Positions 51,705 through 60,940 of a DNA stretch of 64,000 nt are shown here, one piece after another. The notes under the pieces were generated by a model that saw nothing but the letters and a program-made list of their open reading frames with translations, did no database searches and was not told the DNA's origin. Source of the DNA: Pseudomonas songnenensis (GTDB taxonomy: Bacteria > Pseudomonadota > Gammaproteobacteria > Pseudomonadales > Pseudomonadaceae); the NCBI RefSeq assembly GCF_003696315.1, contig NZ_RFFN01000003.1, forward strand, positions 62,001-126,000, in the 5' to 3' direction. A program made the position numbers and the translations under genes. Position 1 is the first letter of the stretch. Every line of letters begins with the position of its first letter.

Positions 51705-52466
51705 TCAGTCCGGCAAGCCCTTGCCCAGCTTCACCGGTTCCTTGAGCTTGCGCTTCATGGCCTTGCGCATGCGAATGTTCAGCGCCTCGACGCCCAGCGA
51801 GAATGCCATGGCGAAGTAGACGTAACCCTTCGGCACATGCACATCGAAGGCTTCGGCGATCAGCAGCGTACCGACCACGATGAGGAAGGACAGCGCGAGT
51901 ATCTTCAGCGTCGGGTGCTTGTCGATGAAGTCACTGATGGTGCCGGCAGCCAGCATCATCACCAACACGGCGATGACGATCGCGGCAACCATCACCGGGA
52001 CGTTCTGCACAAGGCCTACCGCCGTGATCACCGAGTCGAGCGAGAAGATGATGTCGATCACCGCGATCTGCAGAATGATGCCCATGAAGCCGGCCTTCAC
52101 CGCGCCGCCGCCGGCTGCGCCCTGCTCTTCCTCGCCCTCGACGCTGTGCCAGATTTCCAGGGTGCTCTTGAACAACAGGAACAGGCCGCCGAAGAACAGG
52201 ATCAGGTCGCGTCCGGAAACGCCCTCGCCCAATACGGTGAACAGATCATTGGTAAGACGCATCACCCAGGCGATGGAAAGCAGCAGCAGGATTCGCGTGC
52301 CCATCGCCAGCGACAAGCCGAAGAAGCGCGCCTTGGGCTGCTGTTCCTTGGGTAGCCGGCTGACCAGAATCGAGATGAAGATGATGTTGTCGATGCCGAG
52401 GACGATTTCCAGGGCGGTCAGGGTCAGAAAAGCGACCCAGATTTCAGGGTTGCTGAGCCATTCCAT
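51705..52466 (-). CDS. TerC-family integral membrane protein
   Basis: 253 aa, about seven helices. The family's paired acidic motifs are present: ALEIVLGIDNIIFISIL near residue 20-35 and IDIIFSLDSVITAVG in the middle. TerC/Alx/YoaE proteins are implicated in metal (often manganese) export or tellurite tolerance. It starts 8 nt after the mscS stop, so there is no room for a yybP-ykoY-type riboswitch before it. The C-terminus is strongly basic (RKAMKRKLKEPVKLGKG). Confidence 0.85.
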   Translation of the reverse strand: MEWLSNPEIWVAFLTLTALEIVLGIDNIIFISILVSRLPKEQQPKARFFGLSLAMGTRILLLLSIAWVMRLTNDLFTVLGEGVSGRDLILFFGGLFLLFKSTLEIWHSVEGEEEQGAAGGGAVKAGFMGIILQIAVIDIIFSLDSVITAVGLVQNVPVMVAAIVIAVLVMMLAAGTISDFIDKHPTLKILALSFLIVVGTLLIAEAFDVHVPKGYVYFAMAFSLGVEALNIRMRKAMKRKLKEPVKLGKGLPD

Positions 52467-52474
52467 GAGGACTG

Positions 52475-53056
52475 TTACTCGTTGGGGTTACGGTGGTAGA
52501 GCTGGACTTCGCTGCCACGCCAGCGGCGCACGGCCTTCTGGAAAAACAGACTGTTGGGCACCTGAACGATGGCGCCAGTGCCCGCCTCGGCCACCTCTTC
52601 CAAGGTGGTGTAGACCAGATTGATGTCGATCACACGACCCTTGACGATCGGCTTGTCGAACGCCTCGACGATTTCCACGACGTCACCCAGCCGGAACGGT
52701 CCCACGGTGAGAATCAGCACCGCACACAGCAGGTTGGACAGCACGCTCCAGATGGCAAAGAAGGCGATCGCCGCCACCGCGACGAACCCGGAAATGGCCG
52801 TCCACAGCACCGTGGCAGAAACACCGAAGCGCTCCAGCACCATGATCAGCGCGCCGCCGATGATGAACCAGCGGATGCCGCCGCGCACCGGGATCAGCAA
52901 CTCCGGCGGCAGCGGATAGCGCGACGAAACCCGCGTCAGACCGCGTACCACCAGCCGTTGCAGCACGTAGGCCACCAGCAGGATCAGCAATACCTGCAAG
53001 CCCAGCATCCACTGCAAGCGCCACTCTTCGACCAGGCTCAGCCAGGGTTCGCTCAT
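52475..53056 (-). CDS. Small MscS-family mechanosensitive channel
   Basis: 193 aa, shorter than E. coli MscS (286 aa): three membrane helices and the beta domain are kept, but most of the C-terminal cytoplasmic vestibule is missing. The pore-helix/beta junction reads ILTVGPFRLGDVVEIVEAF, close to the usual PFxVGDxIxI signature, with the GRVIDINLVYTTL beta strand after it. It probably opens under membrane tension. The ATG overlaps the yheS stop by 4 nt. Confidence 0.82.
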   Translation of the reverse strand: MSEPWLSLVEEWRLQWMLGLQVLLILLVAYVLQRLVVRGLTRVSSRYPLPPELLIPVRGGIRWFIIGGALIMVLERFGVSATVLWTAISGFVAVAAIAFFAIWSVLSNLLCAVLILTVGPFRLGDVVEIVEAFDKPIVKGRVIDINLVYTTLEEVAEAGTGAIVQVPNSLFFQKAVRRWRGSEVQLYHRNPNE

Positions 53057-54963
53057 GCGCTGGCCTCCAGTTGCGCCTGCAAGGCTTCCAGCGTTTCCAG
53101 CGCCTCCAGCCAGGCCTCCTCAAGCTCGCCTTCGCGAACCTTCAACTCGGCCTGTCTGGCCAGCAGCTGGCGCAACTCATCCTTGCGCGCCGCCTCGTAA
53201 AGCGCGCTGTCGCCCAGGCTCGTTTCGAGCTCGGCCAGTTTTTCGTGCACCGTCGCCAGATCCTTCTCCAGCTTGTCCGCCTGGCGCTTGTGTGGCGCCA
53301 ACTGCTGACGCAGCGCCGCCGCCGCCTGGCGCTGGGCGCGCTTGTCGGTCTTGTCCGCCGCGGGCTCTCCGCTGGCAACAGGTTGCTGACGCGCCCGGTA
53401 GTCCACCAGCCAGCGCGCATAGTCCTCGAGATCGCCGTCGAAACTCTGCACCTGGCCGTCCGCCACCAGCAGGAACTCGTCGGTGGTGCTCTTGAGCAGA
53501 TGCCGGTCGTGGGACACCACCAGCACCGCACCCTCGAAATCCTGCAGGGCCATGGTCAGTGCCAGGCGCATTTCCAGATCGAGGTGGTTGGTCGGCTCAT
53601 CGAGCAGCAACAGGTTGGGCTTGCCCCAGGCGATCAGTGCCAGAGCCAGGCGAGCCTTCTCGCCACCGGAGAAATTCAGCACCGGCTCGTCGCAGCGCGC
53701 CCCCCGAAAATCGAACCCGCCGAGAAAGTCACGTAATGTCTGCTCGCGCTCGCTCGGCGCGATACGCTGCAGGTGCAGCAGCGGGCTGGCCTTGGAATCG
53801 AGCGAATCGAGCTGATGCTGGGCGAAGTAGCCGACAGCCAGATTCTCGCCGCGCTGCAGCCGGCCACTCAGCGGTGCGAGCTCGGCGGCAAGCGTCTTGA
53901 TCAGCGTCGACTTGCCCGCGCCGTTCGGCCCAAGCAGACCAATGCGCGCACCCGGGACCAACTGCAGCTTGACCTTCTCCAGGACGACCTTCTCGCCGTA
54001 ACCGAGGCGTGCTTCGGCGAGGTCCAGCAAGGGACTGGACACCTTGTCCGCCTCACGGAAGCGGAAATCGAATGGCGAGTCCACATGCGCCGGCGCCAGC
54101 TCCTCGAGCCGCTCCAACGCCTTGATCCGGCTCTGCGCCTGGCGTGCCTTGGTCGCCTGGGCCTTGAAGCGGCGGATATAGTTTTCCATGTGCGCGCGCT
54201 GCGCCTGTTGCTTCTCGAACGCCTGCTGCTGCTGCGCAAGGCGTTCGGCACGGGTGCGCTCGAACGCCGAGTAGCCACCGCGGTAGAGCGTCAGCTTGCG
54301 CTGTTCCAGATGGATGACGTGATCGACCACTGCATCGAGAAAGTCACGGTCGTGGGAAATCAGCAGCAAGGTGCCGGGATAGCCCTTGAGCCAATCCTCC
54401 AGCCAGAGAATCGCATCGAGATCGAGGTGGTTGGTCGGTTCGTCCAGCAACAGCAGATCGGACGGGCACATGAGCGCCTGCGCGAGGTTCAGACGCATAC
54501 GCCAGCCACCGGAGAAACTGCTCACCGGCAGCGTCATCTGCTCGTTGGCAAAGCCCAGCCCGGCGAGCAGCTTGCGCGCGCGGGCATCGGCGCTGTAGCC
54601 GTCGAGGTTGTCCAGCTCGGTATGCAACCGCGCCAGAGCGTTGCCATCGTGCGCCTGCTCGGCAGTGGCAAGCTCACGCTGGACGCGGCGCAGCTCGACG
54701 TCGCCGTCGAGGACGTAATCCACCGCCAGGCGATCGAGGACATCGATCTCCTGGCGCATGTGCGCGATGCGCCAGTCCGGCGGCAACTGGCAATCGCCAC
54801 CATCGGGCACCATTTCACCGCGCAGCAGTGCGAAGAGGGTGGATTTGCCGGCGCCATTGGCGCCGATCAGGCCGGCCTTCTGGCCGGGGTGCAGGGTCAG
54901 CTCGGCGCCTTCCAGCAAACGCTGCGGGCCACGCTGTAGAGTGAGATTCTGAAGTCGGATCAT
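53053..54963 (-). CDS. yheS: ABC-F family ATPase YheS
   Basis: 636 aa with no membrane domain. Two ABC cassettes: Walker A GANGAGKST and GPNGAGKST, signatures SFSGGWRMRL and NFSGGEKARL, and Walker B LLLDEPTNHLDLD in each. The linker between them and the C-terminal coiled coil (QLAPHKRQADKLEKDLATV) are those of ribosome-acting ABC-F proteins. It probably clears stalled translation; resistance is not implied. It is first gene of the yheS-mscS-terC run, divergent from the TIGR02444 gene with 69 nt between starts. Confidence 0.92.
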   Translation of the reverse strand: MIRLQNLTLQRGPQRLLEGAELTLHPGQKAGLIGANGAGKSTLFALLRGEMVPDGGDCQLPPDWRIAHMRQEIDVLDRLAVDYVLDGDVELRRVQRELATAEQAHDGNALARLHTELDNLDGYSADARARKLLAGLGFANEQMTLPVSSFSGGWRMRLNLAQALMCPSDLLLLDEPTNHLDLDAILWLEDWLKGYPGTLLLISHDRDFLDAVVDHVIHLEQRKLTLYRGGYSAFERTRAERLAQQQQAFEKQQAQRAHMENYIRRFKAQATKARQAQSRIKALERLEELAPAHVDSPFDFRFREADKVSSPLLDLAEARLGYGEKVVLEKVKLQLVPGARIGLLGPNGAGKSTLIKTLAAELAPLSGRLQRGENLAVGYFAQHQLDSLDSKASPLLHLQRIAPSEREQTLRDFLGGFDFRGARCDEPVLNFSGGEKARLALALIAWGKPNLLLLDEPTNHLDLEMRLALTMALQDFEGAVLVVSHDRHLLKSTTDEFLLVADGQVQSFDGDLEDYARWLVDYRARQQPVASGEPAADKTDKRAQRQAAAALRQQLAPHKRQADKLEKDLATVHEKLAELETSLGDSALYEAARKDELRQLLARQAELKVREGELEEAWLEALETLEALQAQLEASA

Positions 54964-55032
54964 AATGCCGGCGAGTTTATCAGTTCGCCTGGAAAGCCAG
55001 CCGAGCTAGCCGCAAAAAAAGGCGCACTGCCA

Positions 55033-55509
55033 ATGCCTGACCTGAACCTGTGGAATTTCGCTGTGCGGTGCTATGCACAACCCGGCGTCGAGAGTGCCTG
55101 TCTGGAGCTGCAAAGCCAGGGCGCGGATGTGTGCGTACTGCTTTGCGCTGCCTGGCTGGAAGCTCGAGGGGTGGCCTGCAACGAAGAGCGGCTGCACGCG
55201 CTGCAGGACGTCGCCGCGCCTTGGCAGCGAGATGTTGTGGAGCCGTTGCGTGCGTTGCGCCAGGCATGGCGACCATTGGCCCAGAGGGACGAAGCGTTGC
55301 GCGAACTTCGCGAGACGCTGAAGACGATGGAGCTGCAAGCAGAACGCCACCTGCTCGCGCGGCTACAGGCAACAAGTGACGATTGGGCCCTGTCTTGCGA
55401 ACCCAACACGTGGCTGAACGCACTGGCGCCGTCGAACCACTGCTGCGCAGACCTGGAAAGCCTGCGCAGCGCGGCGTATCGGATTCAGCGCGAGCTGGAC
55501 GACTTTTGA
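55033..55509 (+). CDS. TIGR02444-family protein, function unknown
   Basis: 158 aa from ATG 55033. It starts with LWNFAVRCYAQPGVESACLELQ, diagnostic of this small family of all-helical cytoplasmic proteins. No catalytic motif is visible; it holds several Cys residues (SNHCCADLES). It is conserved beside yheS in pseudomonads, so a link to translation or to algP expression is possible but unproven. Its last 25 nt overlap the end of algP on the opposite strand. Confidence 0.75.
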   Translation: MPDLNLWNFAVRCYAQPGVESACLELQSQGADVCVLLCAAWLEARGVACNEERLHALQDVAAPWQRDVVEPLRALRQAWRPLAQRDEALRELRETLKTMELQAERHLLARLQATSDDWALSCEPNTWLNALAPSNHCCADLESLRSAAYRIQRELDDF

Positions 55510-56318
55510 GGGCTGGCGGCTGGCTTGCGCGGAGCGGGCTTCTTCGCGGCAGGTTTGCTGGCTGGCTTGCTGGCGGCAGGCTGAACCGATGCCTGCGGGG
55601 CGGGTGCCGCTTTCTCGGCAGCCGCAGGAGCGACCGCAGGCTTGGTCGCCGCGCTAGGCCGGGTACGGGCTGGCGCCTTCCCTGCAGTCGGGCGTGCAGT
55701 GGCGGGTTTGGAAGCGGCAGTACTGGCTGACGTCTTGGCCGGCGCTTTGGCCGGAGCCTTTGCCGGGGCTTTAGCGGCTGGTTTTACCGCTGTTTTGGTG
55801 GCTTGGGTTCTGGCTGGTGTCGCCGCGGTTTTCGCAGCAGCTTTCGCAGCGACTGGAGCCGGCTTGCGCGCAGTCTGCCGAGGCGCTGCAGCTTTGCCGG
55901 TGGTGACGGTCGACTGCTGACGACTCAGCAATTCCTTGTCCGCGGCGTCGGCAACCTGCCGGATGCCCTGCGCCAGCTTCAGACTCTGCTCGGCGTCGCG
56001 CTTGAGTTCGGCAAGATAGGTCAGGGTTTCGCTCTGCCGATTCTGCAGCAGCGCGAGCGAGTCCTCGAGTTCGGTGAGCCGCGTGCGCGCCTTGGTCTGT
56101 GCCTTGGCTTTGCCGGCACTGCCCGCTTCGTCCAGCTTGGCGCGGGCCTTGGTCAGCTTTTCCTGGGCTTTGCCGCGCTGCTTCTGCAGCTTGGCAAGCG
56201 CGCTCTCGGCATCCTTGACTGCCTGGCTGCAGGCTTTGTCCAGATGCTCGATGAGGCTGTGCGAAAGCTGTTGCAGCAGATGCAGCGGTGTAGTGACAGA
56301 CTTCTTCTTCGCGGGCAT
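55485..56318 (-). CDS. algP: AlgP, histone H1-like DNA-binding protein
   Basis: 277 aa from ATG 56318 (MPAKKKSVTTPLHLL); the frame open to 56477 is not conserved. A helical N-terminal half of about 140 residues has coiled-coil character (AEASLAKLQKQRGKAQEKLTKARAKLDEAG-like). The C-terminal half is low-complexity Lys/Pro/Ala (KAPAKAPAKAPAKTSAS), resembling eukaryotic histone H1 tails. In P. aeruginosa AlgP (AlgR3) influences alginate gene expression, and the KPAA repeat number varies between strains. Here the repeats are shorter and degenerate. It lies downstream of algQ. Antisense long frames over the tail are shadows. Confidence 0.9.
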   Translation of the reverse strand: MPAKKKSVTTPLHLLQQLSHSLIEHLDKACSQAVKDAESALAKLQKQRGKAQEKLTKARAKLDEAGSAGKAKAQTKARTRLTELEDSLALLQNRQSETLTYLAELKRDAEQSLKLAQGIRQVADAADKELLSRQQSTVTTGKAAAPRQTARKPAPVAAKAAAKTAATPARTQATKTAVKPAAKAPAKAPAKAPAKTSASTAASKPATARPTAGKAPARTRPSAATKPAVAPAAAEKAAPAPQASVQPAASKPASKPAAKKPAPRKPAASPQKSSSSR

Positions 56319-56422
56319 GAAGGTGCCTCCTGGCAGGAACGATGCAGCCATACTAGACGGCCCGCAGGGTGGCCGCCAGAGGCCAGGAAGCGCCGCATCT
56401 GCCGCAGCGCCTGGTGCGTCAT

Positions 56423-56890
56423 TCAGGCAGGAGTGGCAGCTTGCTTGTGGGCGGTATGCAGCACTTCGATCAGGCAATCTTCCAGCTCGAAACGCTCATG
56501 CAGCAGCTGACCAAGCTTCTTCAGCTCATCGGCCAGGCCTGGGCTGCCCAGACAGTCGCCCTTCTCGCAGCGATCATTGAAGCCCAGCGCGACCTGGGTG
56601 ATGGTCTCGATACGCGGATAGATCTGCTTGGCAAGCTCGATGGCGCGCGCGTCGCCGAAGGCTTCGGCCTCGGCGAGCAATTGTTCGTAGATTTCAAAGT
56701 GGCCGGCCGAGACGTAGTCGACCAGATATTCGCAGAACTGCTGCAGACCCTGACGAGCAGCGGCGTCGTCGCGCTCGGTGTGCAACCCGTCGTAAGCATT
56801 GATCAAAGCGTGGCGCTCGTGCAGCCAACGGTCGATCAGCAGATGTACACCACCCCAGCGTTCCTGGGCATTCCGACAGCTCTCGAGCAT
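56423..56890 (-). CDS. algQ: AlgQ/Rsd anti-sigma-70 regulator
   Basis: 155 aa all-helical protein of the Rsd/AlgQ family: [21 protein letters not shown] at the N-terminus and [12 protein letters not shown] at the C-terminus. These proteins bind region 4 of sigma-70 and shift RNA polymerase towards alternative sigma factors; in P. aeruginosa AlgQ (AlgR2) affects alginate and siderophore genes. It is upstream of algP by about 100 nt on the same strand. A spacer of 257 nt lies before dsbB; no terminator for dsbB stands out in it. Confidence 0.92.
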   Translation of the reverse strand: MLESCRNAQERWGGVHLLIDRWLHERHALINAYDGLHTERDDAAARQGLQQFCEYLVDYVSAGHFEIYEQLLAEAEAFGDARAIELAKQIYPRIETITQVALGFNDRCEKGDCLGSPGLADELKKLGQLLHERFELEDCLIEVLHTAHKQAATPA

Positions 56891-57147
56891 GATGACCTCA
56901 CTTCCCTAATCGATGATGCTTTACGCCATCCCGAGACGTTTTTGTCTTTCGGTATCGGCCTTTGGGTGAGTGGCGGCAGCGAATGGCAGGAATCCGTCAC
57001 CGCACGAGCAGACTATGCCGCGACGCTCGATGCATCAAGCAAAATGCCGATGAATCTCGCGAGCGCACAGCGGCCCCCACGGGCCGCGCGTCCATGAGAA
57101 GACCGTGCAAGCGCAACGGGAGTTCGACAGGAAGGTAAAAGATCTGC

Positions 57148-57639
57148 TCAGTCGCGACGAAGCAGTTGCCACAGGCAGAGGATCGCCATGCCGATAAAGC
57201 CCAGCAGGCTCCACTCCGGGATGCTCATGCCCAGCATCGTCCAGCTCACCTCGGCGCACTCGGCGGTGCCATGCAGCACCAGGCGGGCGATTTCCTGGAA
57301 CGGCAACGCCTCCATCATGTATTCCAGGCTCGGCAGACAGCTCGGCAGCTGATCGGCCGGCACGCTCTGCAGCCAGATCTGACGAATTGCCGTGGCGGCG
57401 CCCGCCAGCACGAACATCAGAGCAAAGCCGGAGTAAACGCGGCGACCGGTCTTGGCCGGCCCGTGAATCGCCGCCGCCAGACAGATCAGGCCGAAACCGA
57501 TCACGCAGATGCGCTGGACGATGCACAGCGGGCACGGCACGAGGCCCATCACATGCTCCATGTAGAGCGCGATGGCGATCAGCAGGGCGCTGCCCAGGAA
57601 GGCGACGAAGAACAGGGGACGGGGGCTGGCCAGGCGCAT
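57148..57639 (-). CDS. dsbB: Disulfide bond formation protein DsbB
   Basis: 163 aa, four membrane helices. The periplasmic redox pairs are Cys36-Pro-Leu-Cys39 in the first loop and Cys101/Cys128 in the second. It reoxidises DsbA using ubiquinone. It sits between the heme operon and algQ, as in other pseudomonads, where this locus holds one of two DsbB paralogues. A large antisense frame is a shadow. Confidence 0.93.
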   Translation of the reverse strand: MRLASPRPLFFVAFLGSALLIAIALYMEHVMGLVPCPLCIVQRICVIGFGLICLAAAIHGPAKTGRRVYSGFALMFVLAGAATAIRQIWLQSVPADQLPSCLPSLEYMMEALPFQEIARLVLHGTAECAEVSWTMLGMSIPEWSLLGFIGMAILCLWQLLRRD

Positions 57640-57725
57640 GGTGGCTCCGCTAGCTGGAAAAGTTCGCTACGGTAGTGGAAACCCCAGCGGCCTTACAAGC
57701 GGCGAGCAAGTCGCACCGATGCGTC

Positions 57726-57747
57726 AGGCCCGCCAGCTGGCGGGCCT
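57726..57747 (-). terminator. Hairpin after the hemCDXY operon
   Basis: The stem AGGCCCGCC, loop AGCT, GGCGGGCCT (9 bp) is 10 nt downstream of the hemY stop. There is no U-run on the minus strand, so termination may be incomplete. Confidence 0.5.
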
Positions 57748-57757
57748 GTCTAGCCCA

Positions 57758-58978
57758 TCACAAGGTAGCGGGCAGATTGCGGCCGAGCAGACCGACGCCC
57801 TGCTGGAACAACCGGTTGCTGTTCTCGGTGTCACCCAACTGGGCCAGCAGGCGAGCCAGCTCGGCACAGGTTTCCGGACGATGATCGAAACGCAGGCTCG
57901 CCTCGAGATAGTCGCGTGCCTTGCCCCACAGCTCGTTACGCAGGCTCAGACGCCCCAGCGCAAGCAACAGCACCGGGTTTTGCGGGTGATCCTTGAGCCA
58001 GCCCTCGGCGTGTGCGAGCTGGCGCGCCGGATCACGGCCCAGCACCCGCCCGTAGCGCTCCACCAGACGATCATCGAACTGCCGTTTGATCGCTGCATAC
58101 AGGACTTCCTCGGCCTTGGGCTGCGCGCCCAGGCGGGACAGCCCGTCAGCATAAGCGCGTACTACCAGCGGCTCGCTGCGCAGCGCGCTGGGAACGGTCT
58201 GCCAGCGCTGGTTGAGCCCTTCGATGCCCGCCTCGGCGGCTACTTCGGACGGCTGCCCGGCCTGCTCGACCGCCGCCGTCCAGGCCAGCACTTCGAGTTC
58301 GCTCAGGCGCGCCGGAGGCAGCACCCTATGCTTGCGCAGCTCCGGCAGCAAGCGGCACAGCGCCGCCCAGTCTTCGAGCTGCACGTAGAGCTGCTGCAGT
58401 AACGTGAGGACATAGGGGTGGCGCGGATGGTCGTTCTGCAATTCGCTGAGCGAAGCACGGGCTTCGACATACTGGCCCCGGGCAATCTGCAGCTGCGCCT
58501 GGGTCAGGCCGATCGCCAGCGCCGCCTCGGGCTCGCGCTCACGCGCCTTGTGCAGCAGCTCGTCGCTCTGGGCATATTCACCCAGCTCGTTGGCTGCCCG
58601 CGCCGCACCCAGGTAATGCACCAGGGGCTGGCGATCCTTTTCTGCGGCCAACTGCAGGTGCGTCAACGCCGGGCCCCACTGCCCCTCGGCCAGCTCACGC
58701 AGCCCCTTGCGGGAGGCGTTTTCCACGCGCCGTGCGCGGTGCCGCCGTGACCATGGATTGACCAGTGCGCCGGACACCTGCAGCACGCCCAACAACCAGT
58801 GCACGACCATCGCCAGCAACCATAGACAGCCAACCAGCGCGAGGAATACCCAGAAGCTCGATTCGTAACGGAACTGGTCGTAGGTGATCAGTACGTAGCC
58901 GGCGCTCTGACTGATCGCCCAACCGAGAAAGCCTGCGATCGCAAGCAGAAGGATGAATACCAGGGCCAGGCGTTTCAT
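57758..58978 (-). CDS. hemY: HemY, tetratricopeptide inner membrane protein of the heme operon
   Basis: 406 aa. Two membrane helices near the N-terminus (LALVFILLLAIAGFLGWAI and WVFLALVGCLWLLAMVVHWLL) are followed by a cytoplasmic domain of TPR-like helical repeats (YLGAARAANELGEYAQSDELL and others). The HemY_N family is found only beside hem genes in gammaproteobacteria; its biochemical role in porphyrin handling is unsettled. It overlaps hemX by 4 nt and closes the hemC-hemD-hemX-hemY operon. Confidence 0.92.
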   Translation of the reverse strand: MKRLALVFILLLAIAGFLGWAISQSAGYVLITYDQFRYESSFWVFLALVGCLWLLAMVVHWLLGVLQVSGALVNPWSRRHRARRVENASRKGLRELAEGQWGPALTHLQLAAEKDRQPLVHYLGAARAANELGEYAQSDELLHKAREREPEAALAIGLTQAQLQIARGQYVEARASLSELQNDHPRHPYVLTLLQQLYVQLEDWAALCRLLPELRKHRVLPPARLSELEVLAWTAAVEQAGQPSEVAAEAGIEGLNQRWQTVPSALRSEPLVVRAYADGLSRLGAQPKAEEVLYAAIKRQFDDRLVERYGRVLGRDPARQLAHAEGWLKDHPQNPVLLLALGRLSLRNELWGKARDYLEASLRFDHRPETCAELARLLAQLGDTENSNRLFQQGVGLLGRNLPATL

Positions 58979-60153
58979 GTGCGCTCTGCCTCCTGCGCCT
59001 CGTTCCGCGTCTCAGGCTGAGACGAAGCTTTGCTCGCCGGGCCTTCGTCGCGGCGTTCGCGCTTCTGCACATAGGCCTGCAGAGCCTGCAACGCCGGCGC
59101 CAGATCAGGCAGAGTCACCTCCACCTCGCGCTGGGACAATGCTTCGAGACGCTCGCGCAGACCACGCGCCTGGCCGTTGTCTTCGCTGAAGTGGTCCTTG
59201 ATTACTGCACTCGCCTGTTCCAGCGACTGCCGGTAGACCTTGGCATTGCCGTTGAGCACTGCCCATTGCGCCTGCTCGATGGCCAGCGACAGCGCCAGAC
59301 GCACCTGCCCCAGCGTCTGGCCAGCAAGCAGCGGCTTGACGTCGCCGCCGGCATCGAAATCCACCCGCACGTAGCGAGTCAGCTCGTTGAGCCAGCGCTG
59401 CCAGGGACTGTCCTGAGCGTTTTCCGGCACTGCCTCGCCGTTGATGAATTCGGGCGCGAGCGCGCTGAGCTGGTTGCTCTGCCCACGCAGCGCCCCGAGC
59501 TGCAGGAACAGGCCGGTACGATCAAGCTCCGGCAGGCTGCGCAGCGCCTCGAGGCCCTCCAGCAGTTTCTGCCGTGTGCCGTAGGCGCCGGGATCGTCCT
59601 GCTTCTGCAGGATCAGGTCGGCTTCGTGAACCAGCATCTCGGCGCTCTTGATGTCCTGCATTGCAGACAGCTGCAACATGGCCATACGCAACAGATGTTC
59701 GGCCTCGGCCAGGCGCCATTCCTCACGGCTGGCGCCCAGCACTTGCTCGACTCGCCCGGAAAGCCGCTGCTGATCGCTCTGCAATGCAGCCAGCAATCGA
59801 CGCCGCTCCTCCAGCTCGCTGGCCGACGGCAGCTGCTCCAGACGGCCCAGGCGTGCCGCCAGCTCGCGCTCGCGTTCAGCGAGTTGGCGAGTCTGCTCGC
59901 CGGTGCTCTGCAACGCTTCGAGCTGGCGATCCTCGCTGGCACCAAGCTGCTGTAGCTGCCAGAGGCCATAGCCGCCGAGTGCTACGCCACCCAGACCGAC
60001 CAGCAGCGCCAGTGCCGCCAGTGATTTGCCTCCTGCATTGGCGCTGGCAGGCCTGGATGGAGCTGGCTTGGCTGGCTTTGCAGTTTCGACGGTCGGCGTC
60101 GGCTCACTGGCGGGGGGTTGCAGCGGTTCTTTCTTGGAATCTGCTTCGCTCAC
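58975..60153 (-). CDS. hemX: HemX, membrane protein of the heme operon
   Basis: 392 aa. A Pro/Ala/Lys-rich cytoplasmic tail, then one helix (LAALALLVGLGGVALGGYGLW, about residues 46-66) and a large coiled-coil/helical periplasmic domain with charged heptads (LAERERELAARLGRLEQL). The family was once called uroporphyrin-III C-methyltransferase, but there is no SAM-binding fold, so that enzyme name should not be used. It follows hemD by 16 nt. Confidence 0.9.
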   Translation of the reverse strand: MSEADSKKEPLQPPASEPTPTVETAKPAKPAPSRPASANAGGKSLAALALLVGLGGVALGGYGLWQLQQLGASEDRQLEALQSTGEQTRQLAERERELAARLGRLEQLPSASELEERRRLLAALQSDQQRLSGRVEQVLGASREEWRLAEAEHLLRMAMLQLSAMQDIKSAEMLVHEADLILQKQDDPGAYGTRQKLLEGLEALRSLPELDRTGLFLQLGALRGQSNQLSALAPEFINGEAVPENAQDSPWQRWLNELTRYVRVDFDAGGDVKPLLAGQTLGQVRLALSLAIEQAQWAVLNGNAKVYRQSLEQASAVIKDHFSEDNGQARGLRERLEALSQREVEVTLPDLAPALQALQAYVQKRERRDEGPASKASSQPETRNEAQEAERT

Positions 60154-60169
60154 GTTTCCATCCTTTGCT

Positions 60170-60940
60170 TCAGGAGGCAGTCACCGCGGTTTCCCGCAAG
60201 GCCGCCAGCAATGCCGCAACGCCTGCGCCACGGCAATCCACAATTCGTTTGGCGCCTAACTGTCGAGCCATCTCCGCGACCCGCGGACTGGGTACGAACA
60301 AGGGTAGCTCAAGCCATTCAGGCCAGGTATCGGCTGCCAGCTCACGCAGCGACAGCAAACCCTGCCCACTGCTGACCACCAGGCCGTTGAGCCGTTCCGA
60401 ACGGACCGTAGCGACCAGCGTGCCCGGCGGGTAGGCAGGAAGCGTGCGCCGGTAGAGTTCGAGGATATCCACCTGCACCCCGCGCCCGCGCAATGTATCG
60501 GCGAGCAACTCACGCCCACCCTCGCCACGCAGGATCAGCACCTTGGGATCGGGTCTGGCCAGTGCCTCGTCGAGGCGCGGCAGCGCCAGCAACGCCTCGC
60601 TGTCGTCGCCACGCTCCGGCCAGCTGGTGTCCAGACCGTAGTCGGCGAGTATCGCGCCGGTGGCGGCACCAACGCTGAACCAGGCCTGGCCGAATGGTGG
60701 CTGTGGCCAGTAGCGGTCGAGCAGCTCGATGCCCAGCCGGGCCGCCGGCTTGCTGACCACGATGACTGCGCAGTAGCGATCCAGCTCGAGAATCGTGGTG
60801 CGCTGCTCGGCGGTTTCCGGCAAGGGCTCGATCGCCAGCAGCGGCAGGCTTGCACTGTGAATGCCGGCTTCAGCCAATGATGCCGCGACCGGCCCGCACT
60901 CCTCGGCCGGCCGCGTCAGCAGCAGACGCCAATCGCTCAC
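60170..60940 (-). CDS. hemD: Uroporphyrinogen-III synthase
   Basis: 256 aa. The two-domain HemD fold, recognised mainly by position and by the N-terminal [33 protein letters not shown] and the [14 protein letters not shown] block. It closes and inverts ring D of hydroxymethylbilane. It overlaps hemC by 4 nt, so HemC and HemD are coupled, which prevents spontaneous cyclisation of the intermediate. Confidence 0.95.
   Translation of the reverse strand: MSDWRLLLTRPAEECGPVAASLAEAGIHSASLPLLAIEPLPETAEQRTTILELDRYCAVIVVSKPAARLGIELLDRYWPQPPFGQAWFSVGAATGAILADYGLDTSWPERGDDSEALLALPRLDEALARPDPKVLILRGEGGRELLADTLRGRGVQVDILELYRRTLPAYPPGTLVATVRSERLNGLVVSSGQGLLSLRELAADTWPEWLELPLFVPSPRVAEMARQLGAKRIVDCRGAGVAALLAALRETAVTAS

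Noticed and set aside
52467..52474. yybP-ykoY manganese riboswitch before the TerC gene
   Set aside because: Only 8 nt separate it from the mscS stop; there is no room for the aptamer.
55642..55920. A 92 aa Ala/Gly/Val-rich plus-strand frame in algP
   Set aside because: Mirror of the Lys/Pro/Ala repeat DNA on the other strand.
58975..60153. Uroporphyrin-III C-methyltransferase
   Set aside because: The protein is a membrane-anchored coiled coil without the SAM-binding methylase motifs; HemX is the better name.
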